35,756 nucleotides of DNA from Agromyces seonyuensis (GCF_009789225.1 NZ_WSTA01000033.1:1-35756); one strand, 5' to 3'; numbered from the stretch's first letter, positions 16,942 to 25,981 are shown. Numbers and translations are program-made. The notes: generated by a model not told the origin, from the letters alone.

Positions 16942-19900
16942 GTGACCGCCGATTCCTTCGTCCACCTGCACGTGCACAGCGAGTACTCGATGCTCGACGG
17001 TGCGGCCCGCGTCGGCGAACTGCTCGACGCCGCGAAGGAAGAGGGGATGCCGGCGGTCGCCGTCACCGACCACGGCAACGTCTTCGGGGCGTACGACTTC
17101 TGGAAGCAGGCGACGGACCGCGGCATCAAGCCGATCATCGGCACGGAGGCCTACCTCACGCCGGGCACGGCCCGCGGCGACAAGACGCGCGTGCGCTGGG
17201 GCGACGGTGGCGGCGACGACGTGTCGGGCTCGGGCGCGTACACGCACATGACGCTGCTCGCCGAGACGACCGAGGGCATGCACAACCTCTTCCGGTTGAA
17301 CTCGCTCGCCTCGCTCGAGGGCTACTACTTCAAGCCGCGCATGGACCGCGAGCTGCTGCAGACGTACGGCAAGGGGCTCATCGCCACCACCGGCTGCCCT
17401 GGCGGTGAGGTGCAGACGCGACTGCGGCTCGGCCAGTGGGACGCGGCGCTCGCGGCGGCGGCCGACTACCGCGACATCTTCGGCGCCGACAATTACTTCT
17501 GCGAGATCATGGACCACGGCATCGGCGTCGAGCGCCGCGTGCAGCAGGACCTCTACCGGCTCGCCAAGGAACTCGGCCTCCCGCTCGTCGCGACGAACGA
17601 CCTGCACTACACGCACGCCGCCGATGCGAAGAGCCACGCGGCGCTGTTGTGCGTGCAGTCCGGCTCGACGCTCGACGACCCGAACCGCTTCAAGTTCGAC
17701 GGCGACGAGTACTACCTGAAGTCCGCCGAGCAGATGCGCCAGATCTTCCGCGAGGTGCCCGAGGCGTGCGACAACACGCTCGTCATCGCGGAGCGCTGCG
17801 ACGTGCAGTTCAACACGAGCGCCAACTACATGCCGCGCTTCCCCGTGCCCGAGGGCGAGAACGAGGAGAGCTGGTTCGTCAAGGAGGTCGAGCTCGGCCT
17901 GCACTACCGCTACCCCGACGGCATTCCCGACGCGGTGCGCAAGCAGGCCGACTACGAGGTCGGCGTCATCAGCCAGATGGGCTTCCCGGGCTACTTCCTC
18001 GTCGTCGCCGACTTCATCAACTGGTCCAAGGACAACGGCATCCGCGTCGGCCCCGGCCGCGGTTCCGGCGCCGGCTCCATGGCCGCGTACGCCATGAAGA
18101 TCACCGACCTCGACCCGCTGCAGCACGGCCTCATCTTCGAGCGCTTCCTCAACCCCGACCGCGTCTCGATGCCCGACTTCGACGTCGACTTCGACGAGCG
18201 CCGTCGCGGCGAGGTCATCAAGTACGTGACCGAGAAGTACGGCTCGGAGCGCGTCGCGCAGATCGTGACCTACGGCACGATCAAGGCGAAGCAGGCGCTG
18301 AAGGACTCGGGCCGCGTGCTCGGGTTCCCCTTCTCCATGGGCGAGAAGCTCACGAAGGCCATGCCGCCCGCCGTCATGGGCAAGGACATCCCGCTCTCGG
18401 GCATCTTCGACTCCTCGCACGCCCGCTACAAGGAGGCGGGCGACATCCGGGCGATCATCGAGACCGACCCCGAGGCGAAGACGGTCTTCGAGACCGCGCG
18501 CGGGCTCGAGAACCTCAAGCGCCAGTGGGGCGTGCACGCCGCCGGCGTCATCATGTCGTCCGAGCCGCTCATCGACATCATCCCGATCATGAAGCGGGAG
18601 CAGGACGGGCAGATCGTCACGCAGTTCGACTACCCCGCGTGCGAGTCGCTCGGCCTCATCAAGATGGACTTCCTGGGGCTGCGCAACCTCACGATCATCG
18701 ACGACGCGCTCGACAACATCGAGGCGAACCGCGGCTTCCGGCCCGTGCTCGAAGACCTCGCGCTGGATGACGCGGAGGCGTACAAGCTGCTCGGTTCCGG
18801 CGACACGCTCGGGGTCTTCCAGCTCGACGGCGGCCCGATGCGCGGCCTGCTGCGGCTCATGAAGCCCGACAACTTCGAAGACATCTCGGCCGTCATCGCG
18901 CTGTACCGCCCGGGCCCCATGGGTGCGAACTCCCACACGAACTACGCCCTGCGCAAGAACGGCCTGCAGGAGATCACGCCGATCCACCCGGAGTTCGCCG
19001 AGTCGCTCGCCGACATCCTCGACACCAGCTACGGCCTCATCATCTACCAGGAGCAGGTGATGGCGATCGCCCAGCGCGTCGCGGGGTTCTCGCTCGGCCA
19101 GGCCGACATCCTCCGCCGTGCCATGGGCAAGAAGAAGAAGTCCGAGCTCGACAAGCAGTACGAGGGCTTCGAAGCCGGCATGAAGGGCAACGGCTACTCC
19201 GACGCCGCGATCAAGAAGCTCTGGGACATCCTGCTGCCCTTCTCGGACTACGCGTTCAACAAGGCGCACTCGGCCGCCTACGGCGTGCTGTCCTACTGGA
19301 CCGCCTACCTCAAGGCGCACTACCCGGCCGAGTACATGGCCGCGCTCCTCACGAGCGTCGGCGACGCCCGCGACAAGCTGGCGCTCTACCTCAACGAGTG
19401 CCGCCGCATGGGCATCCAGGTGCTCGCACCCGACGTCAACGAGTCGATCGGCTACTTCGCGGCCGTCGGCGACGACATCCGCTTCGGCCTCGGCGCGGTG
19501 CGCAACGTCGGCTTCAACGTCGTCGGGCACATCCGCGAGGCGCGCACCGAGAAGGGGCGCTTCGAGTCGTTCCACGACTTCCTGAAGAAGGTGCCGCTGC
19601 CGGTCGCGAACAAGCGCACCGTCGAGTCGCTCATCAAGGCCGGCGCGTTCGACTCGCTCGGCGACACGCGGCGCTCGCTCGTCGAGATCCACGAGGCGGC
19701 CGTGGAGTCGTCGGTGTCCGAGAAGCGCGTCGAGGCGACCGGCCAGGCCGGCTTCGACTTCGACTCGCTCTTCGACGAGGCCGCAGCCGAGCCGGTGTCG
19801 CTCGTGCCGCCGCGTCCCGAGTGGGCGAAGAAGGACAAGCTGGCGTTCGAGCGCGAGATGCTCGGACTCTACGTCTCCGACCATCCGCTCGCCGGGCTCG

Positions 19901-20457
19901 AGCTGCCGCTCGCGAAGCACGCCTCGACCTCGATCACCGATCTCACCTCGAGCGACTCGGTGCAGGACGGCGACCAGGTCACCGTCGCCGGCCTCGTCAC
20001 GAGCGTGCAGCACCGCATCGCGAAAGCGAGCGGCAACGCCTACGGCTCGATCACGGTCGAGGACTTCTCCGGCGACATCACCGTGATGTTCATGGGCAAG
20101 GCGTACCAGGAGTTCGCGCCGGCCCTGCAGGCCGACTCCATCGTCGTCGTGCGCGGCCGCGTGAGCCTCCGCGACGACGGCATGAACCTGCACGCCTTCA
20201 GCGTCTTCACCCCTGATATCGGCCAGGGCGACGAGTCGGGGCCGGTCACGGTGTCGCTGCCCGACCATCGGGCCACGACCGACACCGTGCAGGCGCTCGG
20301 CGACGTGCTCATCCGGCATGCGGGCGACACCGAGCTGCGGCTGCGGCTGACGAAGGGCGGCACCGGCCGCGTCTTCGAGCTGCCCTACAAGGTGCGCGTC
20401 TCGGCCGACTTCTACGGGGAGCTCAAGAGCCTGCTCGGGCCGAACTGCCTGCTCTGA
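16942..20457 (+). CDS. dnaE: DNA polymerase III subunit alpha (DnaE1)
   Basis: Catalytic subunit of the replicative polymerase. The N-terminal PHP domain starts with FVHLHVHSEYSMLDGA, with the metal-binding type histidines kept. The polymerase palm motif PDFDVDFDERRR places catalytic acids at Asp414 and Asp416. Further marks are GRGSGAGSMAAYA, RQWGVHAAGVIMS, FLGLRNLT and the QEQVMAIAQ region. The C-terminal OB fold (about residues 1013-1095) is followed by the tail domain. The length of 1171 aa fits DnaE1 rather than the shorter DnaE2. GTG 16942 is chosen because GAGGAG lies 4 bases upstream and VTADSFVHLHVHSEYS is the normal beginning; the open frame to 16840 includes the promoter. Confidence 0.97.
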   Translation: MTADSFVHLHVHSEYSMLDGAARVGELLDAAKEEGMPAVAVTDHGNVFGAYDFWKQATDRGIKPIIGTEAYLTPGTARGDKTRVRWGDGGGDDVSGSGAYTHMTLLAETTEGMHNLFRLNSLASLEGYYFKPRMDRELLQTYGKGLIATTGCPGGEVQTRLRLGQWDAALAAAADYRDIFGADNYFCEIMDHGIGVERRVQQDLYRLAKELGLPLVATNDLHYTHAADAKSHAALLCVQSGSTLDDPNRFKFDGDEYYLKSAEQMRQIFREVPEACDNTLVIAERCDVQFNTSANYMPRFPVPEGENEESWFVKEVELGLHYRYPDGIPDAVRKQADYEVGVISQMGFPGYFLVVADFINWSKDNGIRVGPGRGSGAGSMAAYAMKITDLDPLQHGLIFERFLNPDRVSMPDFDVDFDERRRGEVIKYVTEKYGSERVAQIVTYGTIKAKQALKDSGRVLGFPFSMGEKLTKAMPPAVMGKDIPLSGIFDSSHARYKEAGDIRAIIETDPEAKTVFETARGLENLKRQWGVHAAGVIMSSEPLIDIIPIMKREQDGQIVTQFDYPACESLGLIKMDFLGLRNLTIIDDALDNIEANRGFRPVLEDLALDDAEAYKLLGSGDTLGVFQLDGGPMRGLLRLMKPDNFEDISAVIALYRPGPMGANSHTNYALRKNGLQEITPIHPEFAESLADILDTSYGLIIYQEQVMAIAQRVAGFSLGQADILRRAMGKKKKSELDKQYEGFEAGMKGNGYSDAAIKKLWDILLPFSDYAFNKAHSAAYGVLSYWTAYLKAHYPAEYMAALLTSVGDARDKLALYLNECRRMGIQVLAPDVNESIGYFAAVGDDIRFGLGAVRNVGFNVVGHIREARTEKGRFESFHDFLKKVPLPVANKRTVESLIKAGAFDSLGDTRRSLVEIHEAAVESSVSEKRVEATGQAGFDFDSLFDEAAAEPVSLVPPRPEWAKKDKLAFEREMLGLYVSDHPLAGLELPLAKHASTSITDLTSSDSVQDGDQVTVAGLVTSVQHRIAKASGNAYGSITVEDFSGDITVMFMGKAYQEFAPALQADSIVVVRGRVSLRDDGMNLHAFSVFTPDIGQGDESGPVTVSLPDHRATTDTVQALGDVLIRHAGDTELRLRLTKGGTGRVFELPYKVRVSADFYGELKSLLGPNCLL

Positions 20458-20462
20458 TCGCA

Positions 20463-20519
20463 GGGCGCGGTCGGGCCGGCCGACGGCCGTCGCAGGGCGT
20501 CGCCGTCGGGGTCGCGCCC
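20463..20519 (+). terminator. Possible structured terminator after dnaE
   Basis: GGGCGCG (20463-20469) pairs with CGCGCCC (20513-20519), with a few further pairs inward. It encloses a region containing the palindrome CGACGGCCGTCG (20481-20492). It lies between dnaE and the hisD -10. GC-rich sequence makes such pairing easy, so confidence is low. Confidence 0.3.
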
Positions 20520-20531
20520 GGCCCGCCTCGG

Positions 20532-20537
20532 TAGGCT
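20532..20537 (+). promoter_or_regulatory. -10 box of hisD, leaderless arrangement
   Basis: TAGGCT ends six bases before the hisD ATG, so transcription would begin at or next to the A of the start codon. There is no room for a ribosome site in the message. Leaderless mRNAs are common in actinobacteria. The -35 is not clear. Confidence 0.55.
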
Positions 20538-20543
20538 GGCAGG

Positions 20544-21848
20544 ATGCTTCGCACGATCGATCTGCGGGGGACGACGCTGTCGTCCGCCGAGCTGCTCGCC
20601 CTCGTCCCGCGCGCCGTGACCGATGTCACGGCCGCCCTCGGGACCGCCGCCGGACTCATCCAGGACGTCCGCGAGCAGGGCGAGCATGCGCTGCTCGACC
20701 AGTCGGAGCGCTTCGACCGCGTGCGTCCCGCCGCGCTCCGCGTGCCGGCTGCGGAGCTCGCCGCGGCGGAGGCCGCGCTGGCCGACGACGTGCGTGCGGC
20801 GATCCGCTCGGCGATCGAGCGCGTCCGCGCCGCGAGCGAGGCGCAGGTCCCGCCGGCGCGACGCACCGAACTCGCGCCGGGCGCCGTCGTCGAGCAGCGC
20901 TGGCAGCCGGTCGCCCGGGTCGGCCTGTACGTTCCCGGCGGCAAGGCGGTCTACCCGTCGAGCGTCGTCATGAACGTCGTGCCGGCGCAGGTCGCCGGCG
21001 TCGGCTCGATCGCGCTCTGCTCCCCGCCGCAGGCCGCCTTCGGCGGCTCGGTGCACCCGACGGTGCTCGCGGCCGCGGCGCTGCTCGGCATCGACGAGGT
21101 CTACGCGATGGGCGGCGCCGGAGCGATCGGCGCCTTCGCCTACGGCGTGCCCGGCATCGGCCTCGAGCCGGTCTCGATGGTGACCGGCCCCGGCAACGTG
21201 TTCGTCGCCGCGGCCAAGCGCGCGGTGCAAGGCGTCGTCGGCATCGACGCGGAGGCCGGTCCCACCGACATCCTCGTCATCGCCGATGCGGGCGCGAACG
21301 CCGACTTCGTCGCCGCCGACCTCGTCAGCCAGGCCGAGCACGACGAGCTCGCGGCATCCGTGCTCGTGACGGACTCGGCCGAGTTCGCGGCGGCCGTCGA
21401 CGCCCGCGTCGAGGCCCGCGCGACGGCGACGGCGCACTCCGAGCGCGTGCGGACGGCGATGACGGGACCGCAGTCGGCGATCGTCCTCGTCGACGACCTG
21501 CCGCAGGCGGCGCGCTTCGCGAACGCGTTCGGCGCCGAGCACCTCGAGATCCAGACGAGCGATCCGGATGCCGTGCTGGCCGGCATCGAGAGCGCCGGCG
21601 CGATCTTCCTCGGGCCGTACTCGCCGGTGAGCCTCGGCGACTACGCCGCCGGGTCGAACCACGTGCTGCCGACGGGCGGCGCCTCCCGCTTCTCGTCGGG
21701 CCTGTCGGCGTCGACGTTCCTCCGCCCGCAGCAGATCGTGCGCTACGAGGAGGAGGGACTCGCGGGGGTGGCCCCGGCCATCGCCGCGCTCTCGGCGGAG
21801 GAGGACCTCCCGGCCCACGGCGAGGCGGTCACCGCGCGGTTCGCCTGA
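20544..21848 (+). CDS. hisD: Histidinol dehydrogenase HisD
   Basis: Zinc- and NAD-dependent enzyme that carries out the last two oxidations of histidine synthesis, L-histidinol to L-histidine. Recognisable stretches are VGLYVPGGKAVYPSSV, the NAD-binding region MVTGPGNVFVAAAKR, AGPTDILVIAD, SQAEHDELA (with zinc-ligand type Gln and His), GAEHLEI (catalytic Glu-His), GDYAAGSNHVLPTGG and a C-terminal HGEAV. Length is 434 aa, normal. The other his genes are not nearby. It is likely transcribed from its own promoter as a leaderless mRNA. Confidence 0.96.
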   Translation: MLRTIDLRGTTLSSAELLALVPRAVTDVTAALGTAAGLIQDVREQGEHALLDQSERFDRVRPAALRVPAAELAAAEAALADDVRAAIRSAIERVRAASEAQVPPARRTELAPGAVVEQRWQPVARVGLYVPGGKAVYPSSVVMNVVPAQVAGVGSIALCSPPQAAFGGSVHPTVLAAAALLGIDEVYAMGGAGAIGAFAYGVPGIGLEPVSMVTGPGNVFVAAAKRAVQGVVGIDAEAGPTDILVIADAGANADFVAADLVSQAEHDELAASVLVTDSAEFAAAVDARVEARATATAHSERVRTAMTGPQSAIVLVDDLPQAARFANAFGAEHLEIQTSDPDAVLAGIESAGAIFLGPYSPVSLGDYAAGSNHVLPTGGASRFSSGLSASTFLRPQQIVRYEEEGLAGVAPAIAALSAEEDLPAHGEAVTARFA

Positions 21849-21858
21849 GCCGCGCCGG

Positions 21859-21864
21859 TAGGCT
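21859..21864 (+). promoter_or_regulatory. -10 box of nrdR-pyrD, near-leaderless
   Basis: A second TAGGCT, identical to the hisD one, lies nine bases before the nrdR ATG. Transcription would start about two or three bases before the ATG, leaving almost no leader. It sits 10 bases after the hisD stop, so nrdR and pyrD probably form their own transcript. Confidence 0.5.
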
Positions 21865-21873
21865 GATCCCACC

Positions 21874-22347
21874 ATGTTCTGCCCCTTCTGCCGCCACCCG
21901 GATTCCCGAGTCATCGATTCCCGTACGAGCGACGACGGGCTCTCCATCCGCCGCCGCCGCCAGTGCCCCGAGTGCGGCCGGCGCTTCTCGACGACCGAGA
22001 CCGCGAGCCTCGTCGTCATCAAGCGCTCCGGCGTCGTGGAGCCGTTCAGCCGCGAGAAGGTCGTGACCGGCGTGCGCAAAGCCTGCCAGGGCCGACCCGT
22101 CACCGAGGCCGACCTCGCGGTGCTCGCGCAGAAGGTCGAGGAGGCGGTGCGCGCCACCGGCGCCGCGCAGATCGACGCGAACGACATCGGCCTGGCGATC
22201 CTGCCGCCGCTGCGCGAGCTCGACGAGGTCGCCTACCTCCGGTTCGCGAGCGTGTACCAGGCGTTCGAATCGCTGGACGACTTCGAGTCCGCGATCGAGG
22301 CGCTGCGCGCCGAGCACGGCCGCCTCCCGGCGAGGCCCGCCGAATGA
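21874..22347 (+). CDS. nrdR: Transcriptional repressor NrdR
   Basis: Zinc-ribbon, ATP-cone repressor of ribonucleotide reductase genes. The zinc ribbon has Cys3 and Cys6 (MFCPFC) and Cys31 and Cys34 (CPEC), with the arginine-rich [17 protein letters not shown] between and after them. The ATP-cone domain starts near [16 protein letters not shown]. Length is 157 aa, normal. NrdR binds NrdR boxes upstream of nrd operons when dATP is high; I saw no nrd gene or paired NrdR boxes in this window. The stop overlaps the pyrD ATG (ATGA). Confidence 0.97.
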   Translation: MFCPFCRHPDSRVIDSRTSDDGLSIRRRRQCPECGRRFSTTETASLVVIKRSGVVEPFSREKVVTGVRKACQGRPVTEADLAVLAQKVEEAVRATGAAQIDANDIGLAILPPLRELDEVAYLRFASVYQAFESLDDFESAIEALRAEHGRLPARPAE

Positions 22348-23387
22348 GCGCGTACGACCTGCTGTTCAGGGGCGTCTTCGTCCGGATGGACCCCGAACGG
22401 GCGCACCACCTGGCGTTCGACGTCATCCGGATGCTCGGCGCGCCCGTGCTGCGCGGCGTCGTCCGCGCCTGGTCGAAGCCCGACCCGTCGCTCGCCGTCG
22501 AGACGCTCGGACTCCGTTTCGACTCGCCGTTCGGCGTCGCCGCCGGGTTCGACAAGGACGCGCTCGCGGTCGCCGGGCTCGGCGCGCTCGGCTTCGGCCA
22601 CGTCGAGGTCGGCACGCTCACCCCCGTCTCGCAGCCCGGCAACGAGCAGCCGCGGATGGCGCGCCTCGTCGCCGACCGCGCCGTCGTCAACCGCATGGGC
22701 TTCAACAACGGCGGGGCCGACGCCGCAGCCGGGCGGCTCGCCGCACTGCGACGACGCCGGCGCAGGCCCGTCATCGGCGTCAACATCGGCAAGAACAAGC
22801 TCACGCCCGTCGAGGATGCCGCGGACGACTACGAGCGCGCGGCGCGGGTGCTCGCGCCCTACGCCGACTACCTCGTCGTCAACGTGTCCTCGCCGAACAC
22901 CCCAGGGCTGCGCGGCCTGCAGGAGCTCGACTCGCTCGAGCCCGTGCTGCGCCGCACGCTCGACGCCGCGGGCGCCGTGCCGCTGCTCGTGAAGATCGCC
23001 CCAGACCTCACCGACGAGGAGGTCGAGCGCATCGCCGGCCTCGCCGTGCGCGTCGGCCTCGCCGGCGTCATCGCCACCAACACGACGATCGCCCGCGACG
23101 AACTCGGACTGCGTTCCTCGAGCGCGATGATCGAGGCGGCCGGCGGCGGCGGGCTCTCGGGGGCGCCGCTCGCGGCGCGTTCGCTCGAGGTGCTCCGCGT
23201 CATCCGGCGCACCGTGCCCGCCGAGCTCTGCGTGATCTCCGTCGGCGGCGTCGAGACGGCGGCCGACGTGCAGGAGCGCCTCGACGCCGGGGCGACCCTC
23301 GTGCAGGGCTACACCGGGTTCATCTACCGCGGGCCCGCGTGGGCGCGGGAGATCAACCGCGGGCTCCGCAAGCTGCGCGCGGCCTAG
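22344..23387 (+). CDS. pyrD: Dihydroorotate dehydrogenase (quinone), class 2 PyrD
   Basis: FMN enzyme that oxidises dihydroorotate to orotate in pyrimidine synthesis and passes electrons to membrane quinone. Class 2 is shown by the N-terminal helical extension ([18 protein letters not shown]) and by the serine in [15 protein letters not shown], where class 1 enzymes use Cys. Other marks are [32 protein letters not shown] and [17 protein letters not shown]. Length is 347 aa. The ATG overlaps the nrdR stop by ATGA; a pyrimidine enzyme coupled to a ribonucleotide reductase regulator links nucleotide functions. Confidence 0.96.
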   Translation: MSAYDLLFRGVFVRMDPERAHHLAFDVIRMLGAPVLRGVVRAWSKPDPSLAVETLGLRFDSPFGVAAGFDKDALAVAGLGALGFGHVEVGTLTPVSQPGNEQPRMARLVADRAVVNRMGFNNGGADAAAGRLAALRRRRRRPVIGVNIGKNKLTPVEDAADDYERAARVLAPYADYLVVNVSSPNTPGLRGLQELDSLEPVLRRTLDAAGAVPLLVKIAPDLTDEEVERIAGLAVRVGLAGVIATNTTIARDELGLRSSSAMIEAAGGGGLSGAPLAARSLEVLRVIRRTVPAELCVISVGGVETAADVQERLDAGATLVQGYTGFIYRGPAWAREINRGLRKLRAA

Positions 23388-23396
23388 TCGGCTCTC

Positions 23397-23426
23397 GCCC
23401 GGCTCCGCTCGTCGAGCGGGCCGGGC
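23397..23426. terminator. Bidirectional hairpin between pyrD and the App1 gene
   Basis: GCCCGGCTCCGCTC (23397-23410) pairs with GAGCGGGCCGGGC (23414-23426): 13 base pairs with one bulged T and a GTC loop. It lies between two convergent genes, nine bases after the pyrD stop and ten bases beyond the end of the opposing gene. No T-tract is seen on either side. Confidence 0.65.
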
Positions 23427-23436
23427 CGGCGCGACG

Positions 23437-24483
23437 TCAGAGGAGGTCGTGCTCGACGAGCGCGTCGGCCAACCGCGAACCGTCGGGGCCGGTGACGCGC
23501 ACCACGCCGCCGTCGCGGTTGGCCGGCGTCGAGCGACCGCCGGCGAGCACGGCCTCGCCGCTCGAGAGCTGGCGGATGGCGATCCCGGCGACGCGGTCGG
23601 GCTGCTCCTCCGCGAAGCGCGAGTAGATCGCGTCGTCGTGCTGCCCGTCGTCGCCGATGAGCAGCCAGCGCACGCCCGGGAACTCGGCCGCGAGACGACG
23701 AAGATTCTCGCTCTTGTGGGCGACGCCGCTGCGGAACCATCGGTCGTGGGTGGGACCCCAGTCCGTGAGGAGCAACGGGCCCTCGGGGAAGAGGTTGCGG
23801 TCGAGGAAGCGGTTGATCGCGGGCGCGACGTTCCAGGCTCCCGTCGAGAGGTACACGATCGGTGCGCCCGGGTGGCGCCGGATGAGCCGCTCGTAGAGCA
23901 CCGCCATGCCGGGGATGGGGGTGCGGGCGTGCTCGTCGACGACGAACGTGTTCCAGGCCGCGACGAGCGGCCTCGGGAGCGCGGTCACCATGACGGTGTC
24001 GTCGACGTCCGAGACGATGCCGAACCGGGCATCCGAAGCGACGACGACGAGGTCGGCCTCGACGGGCTGCGCGCCCTTCGTGCGGAGGATCGCCGTGTGC
24101 CGGCCGGGCGGGAGGTCGGCGCTGACGCGCGTGTCGACGACGCCGCCGCGATCCGCGTAGACCGTCGAGGTGATGCCGCCGATCTCGACCTCGACTGGGA
24201 CGTCGCCCACGGGAACGCTGATGAAGCTGCGCCAGCCGCGGATGCCCTGGCCGGGTCGTCCGCGATCCGCGCGCCGCGGGTGGGTCAGCAGCACGCGGCA
24301 CAGCACCCGCGCCCAACCGCCCGTCTCCGATTGCCCGCCGTACCCGGTGTACGGGATGATCGTCGGCACCTGTCCGCGGGCCCGCGCGAAGCGCGAGCGG
24401 ACGCCGTGGAACCAGTCCTCGATCCGTGCGGCGCGGTGTCGGCGCCGCGATCGGGTGACGGCGTCGTCGATCGGCTCGGGCAT
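23437..24483 (-). CDS. App1-type (DUF2183) HAD phosphatase, likely phosphatidate phosphatase family
   Basis: Protein of 348 aa. The C-terminal half is the App1/DUF2183 catalytic domain of the HAD superfamily: FGIVSDVDDTV holds the DxDxT motif (Asp159, Asp161, Thr163), VYLSTGAWN is motif II, Lys257 in AHKSENL is motif III, and GDDGQHD (277-283) is the acidic motif IV. Yeast App1 dephosphorylates phosphatidate at actin patches; bacterial members have no settled substrate. The N-terminal half carries an IPYTGYGG stretch and a beta-rich region (about 88-150). I see no signal peptide. It is divergent from a TetR gene, 83 bases away, which may control it. A weak -10 (GAGAAT, 24490-24495) would make it leaderless. 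Confidence 0.82.
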   Translation of the reverse strand: MPEPIDDAVTRSRRRHRAARIEDWFHGVRSRFARARGQVPTIIPYTGYGGQSETGGWARVLCRVLLTHPRRADRGRPGQGIRGWRSFISVPVGDVPVEVEIGGITSTVYADRGGVVDTRVSADLPPGRHTAILRTKGAQPVEADLVVVASDARFGIVSDVDDTVMVTALPRPLVAAWNTFVVDEHARTPIPGMAVLYERLIRRHPGAPIVYLSTGAWNVAPAINRFLDRNLFPEGPLLLTDWGPTHDRWFRSGVAHKSENLRRLAAEFPGVRWLLIGDDGQHDDAIYSRFAEEQPDRVAGIAIRQLSSGEAVLAGGRSTPANRDGGVVRVTGPDGSRLADALVEHDLL

Positions 24484-24517
24484 CTGGCGATTCTCTCATG
24501 AGCGCGTGACGAAGCGG

Positions 24518-24549
24518 CCCCCGGTCGCCGGTACCATGTTCGGCGGGGG
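24518..24549. promoter_or_regulatory. Divergent App1/TetR promoter region with dyad around a -10 box
   Basis: TACCAT (24532-24537) is a candidate -10 for the TetR gene, followed by AAGGAGG (24556-24562) before its GTG. Short dyads flank it: GCCG-N10-CGGC (24527-24544), and the outer pair CCCCCG (24518-24523) with CGGGGG (24544-24549), whose centre is offset by two bases. A TetR operator here could regulate both directions. The dyads are short and GC-rich, so this is a weak call. Confidence 0.3.
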
Positions 24550-24566
24550 TATGAGAAGGAGGTTCC

Positions 24567-25229
24567 GTGCCAAGAGGCGACCTGATCACCGGGTCCACCG
24601 ATGACGCCAAGTCGGTCGTTCGAACGGAACCGTCGCAGCGCCGCAGCGCCGAGCGACTGGACGCCCTCCTCGACGCCGCCGCCCTCGTCGTCGACGAGGT
24701 CGGCGCCGACCGCCTGACCACGCAGCTCGTCGCCGAGCGCTCGGGCGCGTCCATCGGCACCGTCTACCGCTACTTCCCCGACCGCGTCGCGGTGCTCCAG
24801 GGCCTCCGCGAGCGCTCGGTGCGCCGCTTCCGCGAGCGCCTCGCCGCGTCGCTGCAGCAGGTGCGCGTGAGCGCGTGGTGGGAGGTGTTCGACCTCGTCA
24901 TCGACGTCGCCGTCGAGTGCTACCGGCGCGAGGCCGGCTTCCGCCTGCTGCGGGGGAGCGACCGCGATCGCACGGGAGCGACCGCCCCGGCGATCATCGC
25001 CGAGCGCATCCTCGCCGTGATCGAGGACGAGTTCGGCCCGGTGCCCGGCGTCGAGCCGGGCGAGCTCCGGGTGCGCGTCGATGCCGCCGTCGAGGTCGCC
25101 GACGCGCTGATCTCGCGCGCCGCCGTCGACGGCCGGTTCGACGAGCGCTACCTGGCCCTCTGCCGCGAGTCCGTGCATTCGCTCCTCGCGCCGGTGTTCG
25201 TCGGGCTCGAGCAGGCGAACGCCGCGTAA
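24567..25229 (+). CDS. TetR family transcriptional regulator
   Basis: Protein of 220 aa. The N-terminal TetR helix-turn-helix domain covers about residues 25-75, with the recognition helix region SGASIGTVYRYFPDR (59-73). The C-terminal ligand-binding domain is helical, Arg/Glu-rich and not assignable to a ligand class. GTG 24567 has a strong AAGGAGG site 4 bases upstream. It is divergent from the App1-type phosphatase, the most likely target besides its own gene. A strong hairpin ends the unit, which argues against control of the downstream phosphatase gene by read-through. Confidence 0.9.
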   Translation: MPRGDLITGSTDDAKSVVRTEPSQRRSAERLDALLDAAALVVDEVGADRLTTQLVAERSGASIGTVYRYFPDRVAVLQGLRERSVRRFRERLAASLQQVRVSAWWEVFDLVIDVAVECYRREAGFRLLRGSDRDRTGATAPAIIAERILAVIEDEFGPVPGVEPGELRVRVDAAVEVADALISRAAVDGRFDERYLALCRESVHSLLAPVFVGLEQANAA

Positions 25230-25255
25230 GCGCCGACCGCCGACCGGATCCGGCA

Positions 25256-25276
25256 CCTCCGGCGACACGCCGGAGG
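25256..25276 (+). terminator. Hairpin terminator after the TetR gene
   Basis: CCTCCGGCG (25256-25264) and CGCCGGAGG (25268-25276) form a perfect 9-bp stem with an ACA loop, 26 bases after the stop. No T-tract follows. Confidence 0.6.
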
Positions 25277-25365
25277 ACACGGTGCTTCCGCGCGCCCGTC
25301 CGCTGACCGATGGCTGCCAGACTGTGCCCGTGCTGCTGCGGGGGCGGCGGCGGACGGAGGCGTCG

Positions 25366-25962
25366 ATGCCGGAGGCCGGGGGTCGGCAGCGGTTCGAAGT
25401 GCTCGCGGTGTGCACCGGCAATATCTGCCGCTCGCCCGTGATCGAGCGGCTGCTCGAAGCGAGATTCGCCGAGGTCGGCGTCATCGCACAGGTGCGCAGC
25501 GCCGGGACCGCGGCGATGCTGGGGGCGGGGATGCCCGACGAGGCGTTCGACCTGCTCGAGCGCTACGACGGTTCGACCCGCGACCACTCGCCCCGGCAGC
25601 TGACGGCCGCGGATCTCCGCCGCGCCGATCTGGTGCTCACGGCCACGCGCTCGCACCGGGCGGCGGTCGCGGCGCTGGCGCCGGAGCGCGCCTATCGGGC
25701 GTTCGTGCTCGCCGAGTTCGCGCGGCTCGCCGAGACGGCGCTCGACGACGACCGCTTCGTCGGCGCGGTCGCCGACCCGACCGCGCTCGCGGAAGTGATC
25801 GCGACGTACCGCGACGCCGAGCCGGAACTGCCGCCCGCGGTCGAAGACCTGCCCGATCCCTTCCACCGCGCCCAGGGCGTCTGGGACGACGTGGGTCGGC
25901 GCATCGACGGCGCGACGCGACGGCTCGCCGAGGCGCTCGCCGAGCTGGCGCCCGTGCGCTGA
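25366..25962 (+). CDS. Low-molecular-weight protein tyrosine phosphatase
   Basis: Cytoplasmic phosphatase of the LMW-PTP/arsenate reductase fold, 198 aa. The phosphate loop CTGNICRS gives the CX5RS motif with nucleophile Cys16 and Arg22; the general acid is Asp164 in the DPF motif. An HSPRQL-type stretch and a long C-terminal helix complete the fold. Start ATG 25366 is chosen because GGAGG lies five bases upstream; a frame open to GTG 25282 lacks one. Relatives act on tyrosine kinases of polysaccharide export or on host proteins, but no kinase or capsule gene is near, so the substrate is unknown. Confidence 0.9.
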   Translation: MPEAGGRQRFEVLAVCTGNICRSPVIERLLEARFAEVGVIAQVRSAGTAAMLGAGMPDEAFDLLERYDGSTRDHSPRQLTAADLRRADLVLTATRSHRAAVAALAPERAYRAFVLAEFARLAETALDDDRFVGAVADPTALAEVIATYRDAEPELPPAVEDLPDPFHRAQGVWDDVGRRIDGATRRLAEALAELAPVR

Positions 25963-25981
25963 ACCGGCCGCCGGTCCGATC

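Noticed and set aside
15664-20319. Minus-strand open frame of 1551 codons opposite dnaE and rluD
   Set aside because: It is antisense to well-supported genes, has Arg/Asp/Val-rich composition with no domain, and results from strong third-position GC bias.
20481-20492. Palindrome CGACGGCCGTCG after dnaE
   Set aside because: GC-only palindrome, short and without supporting context beyond a possible larger hairpin.
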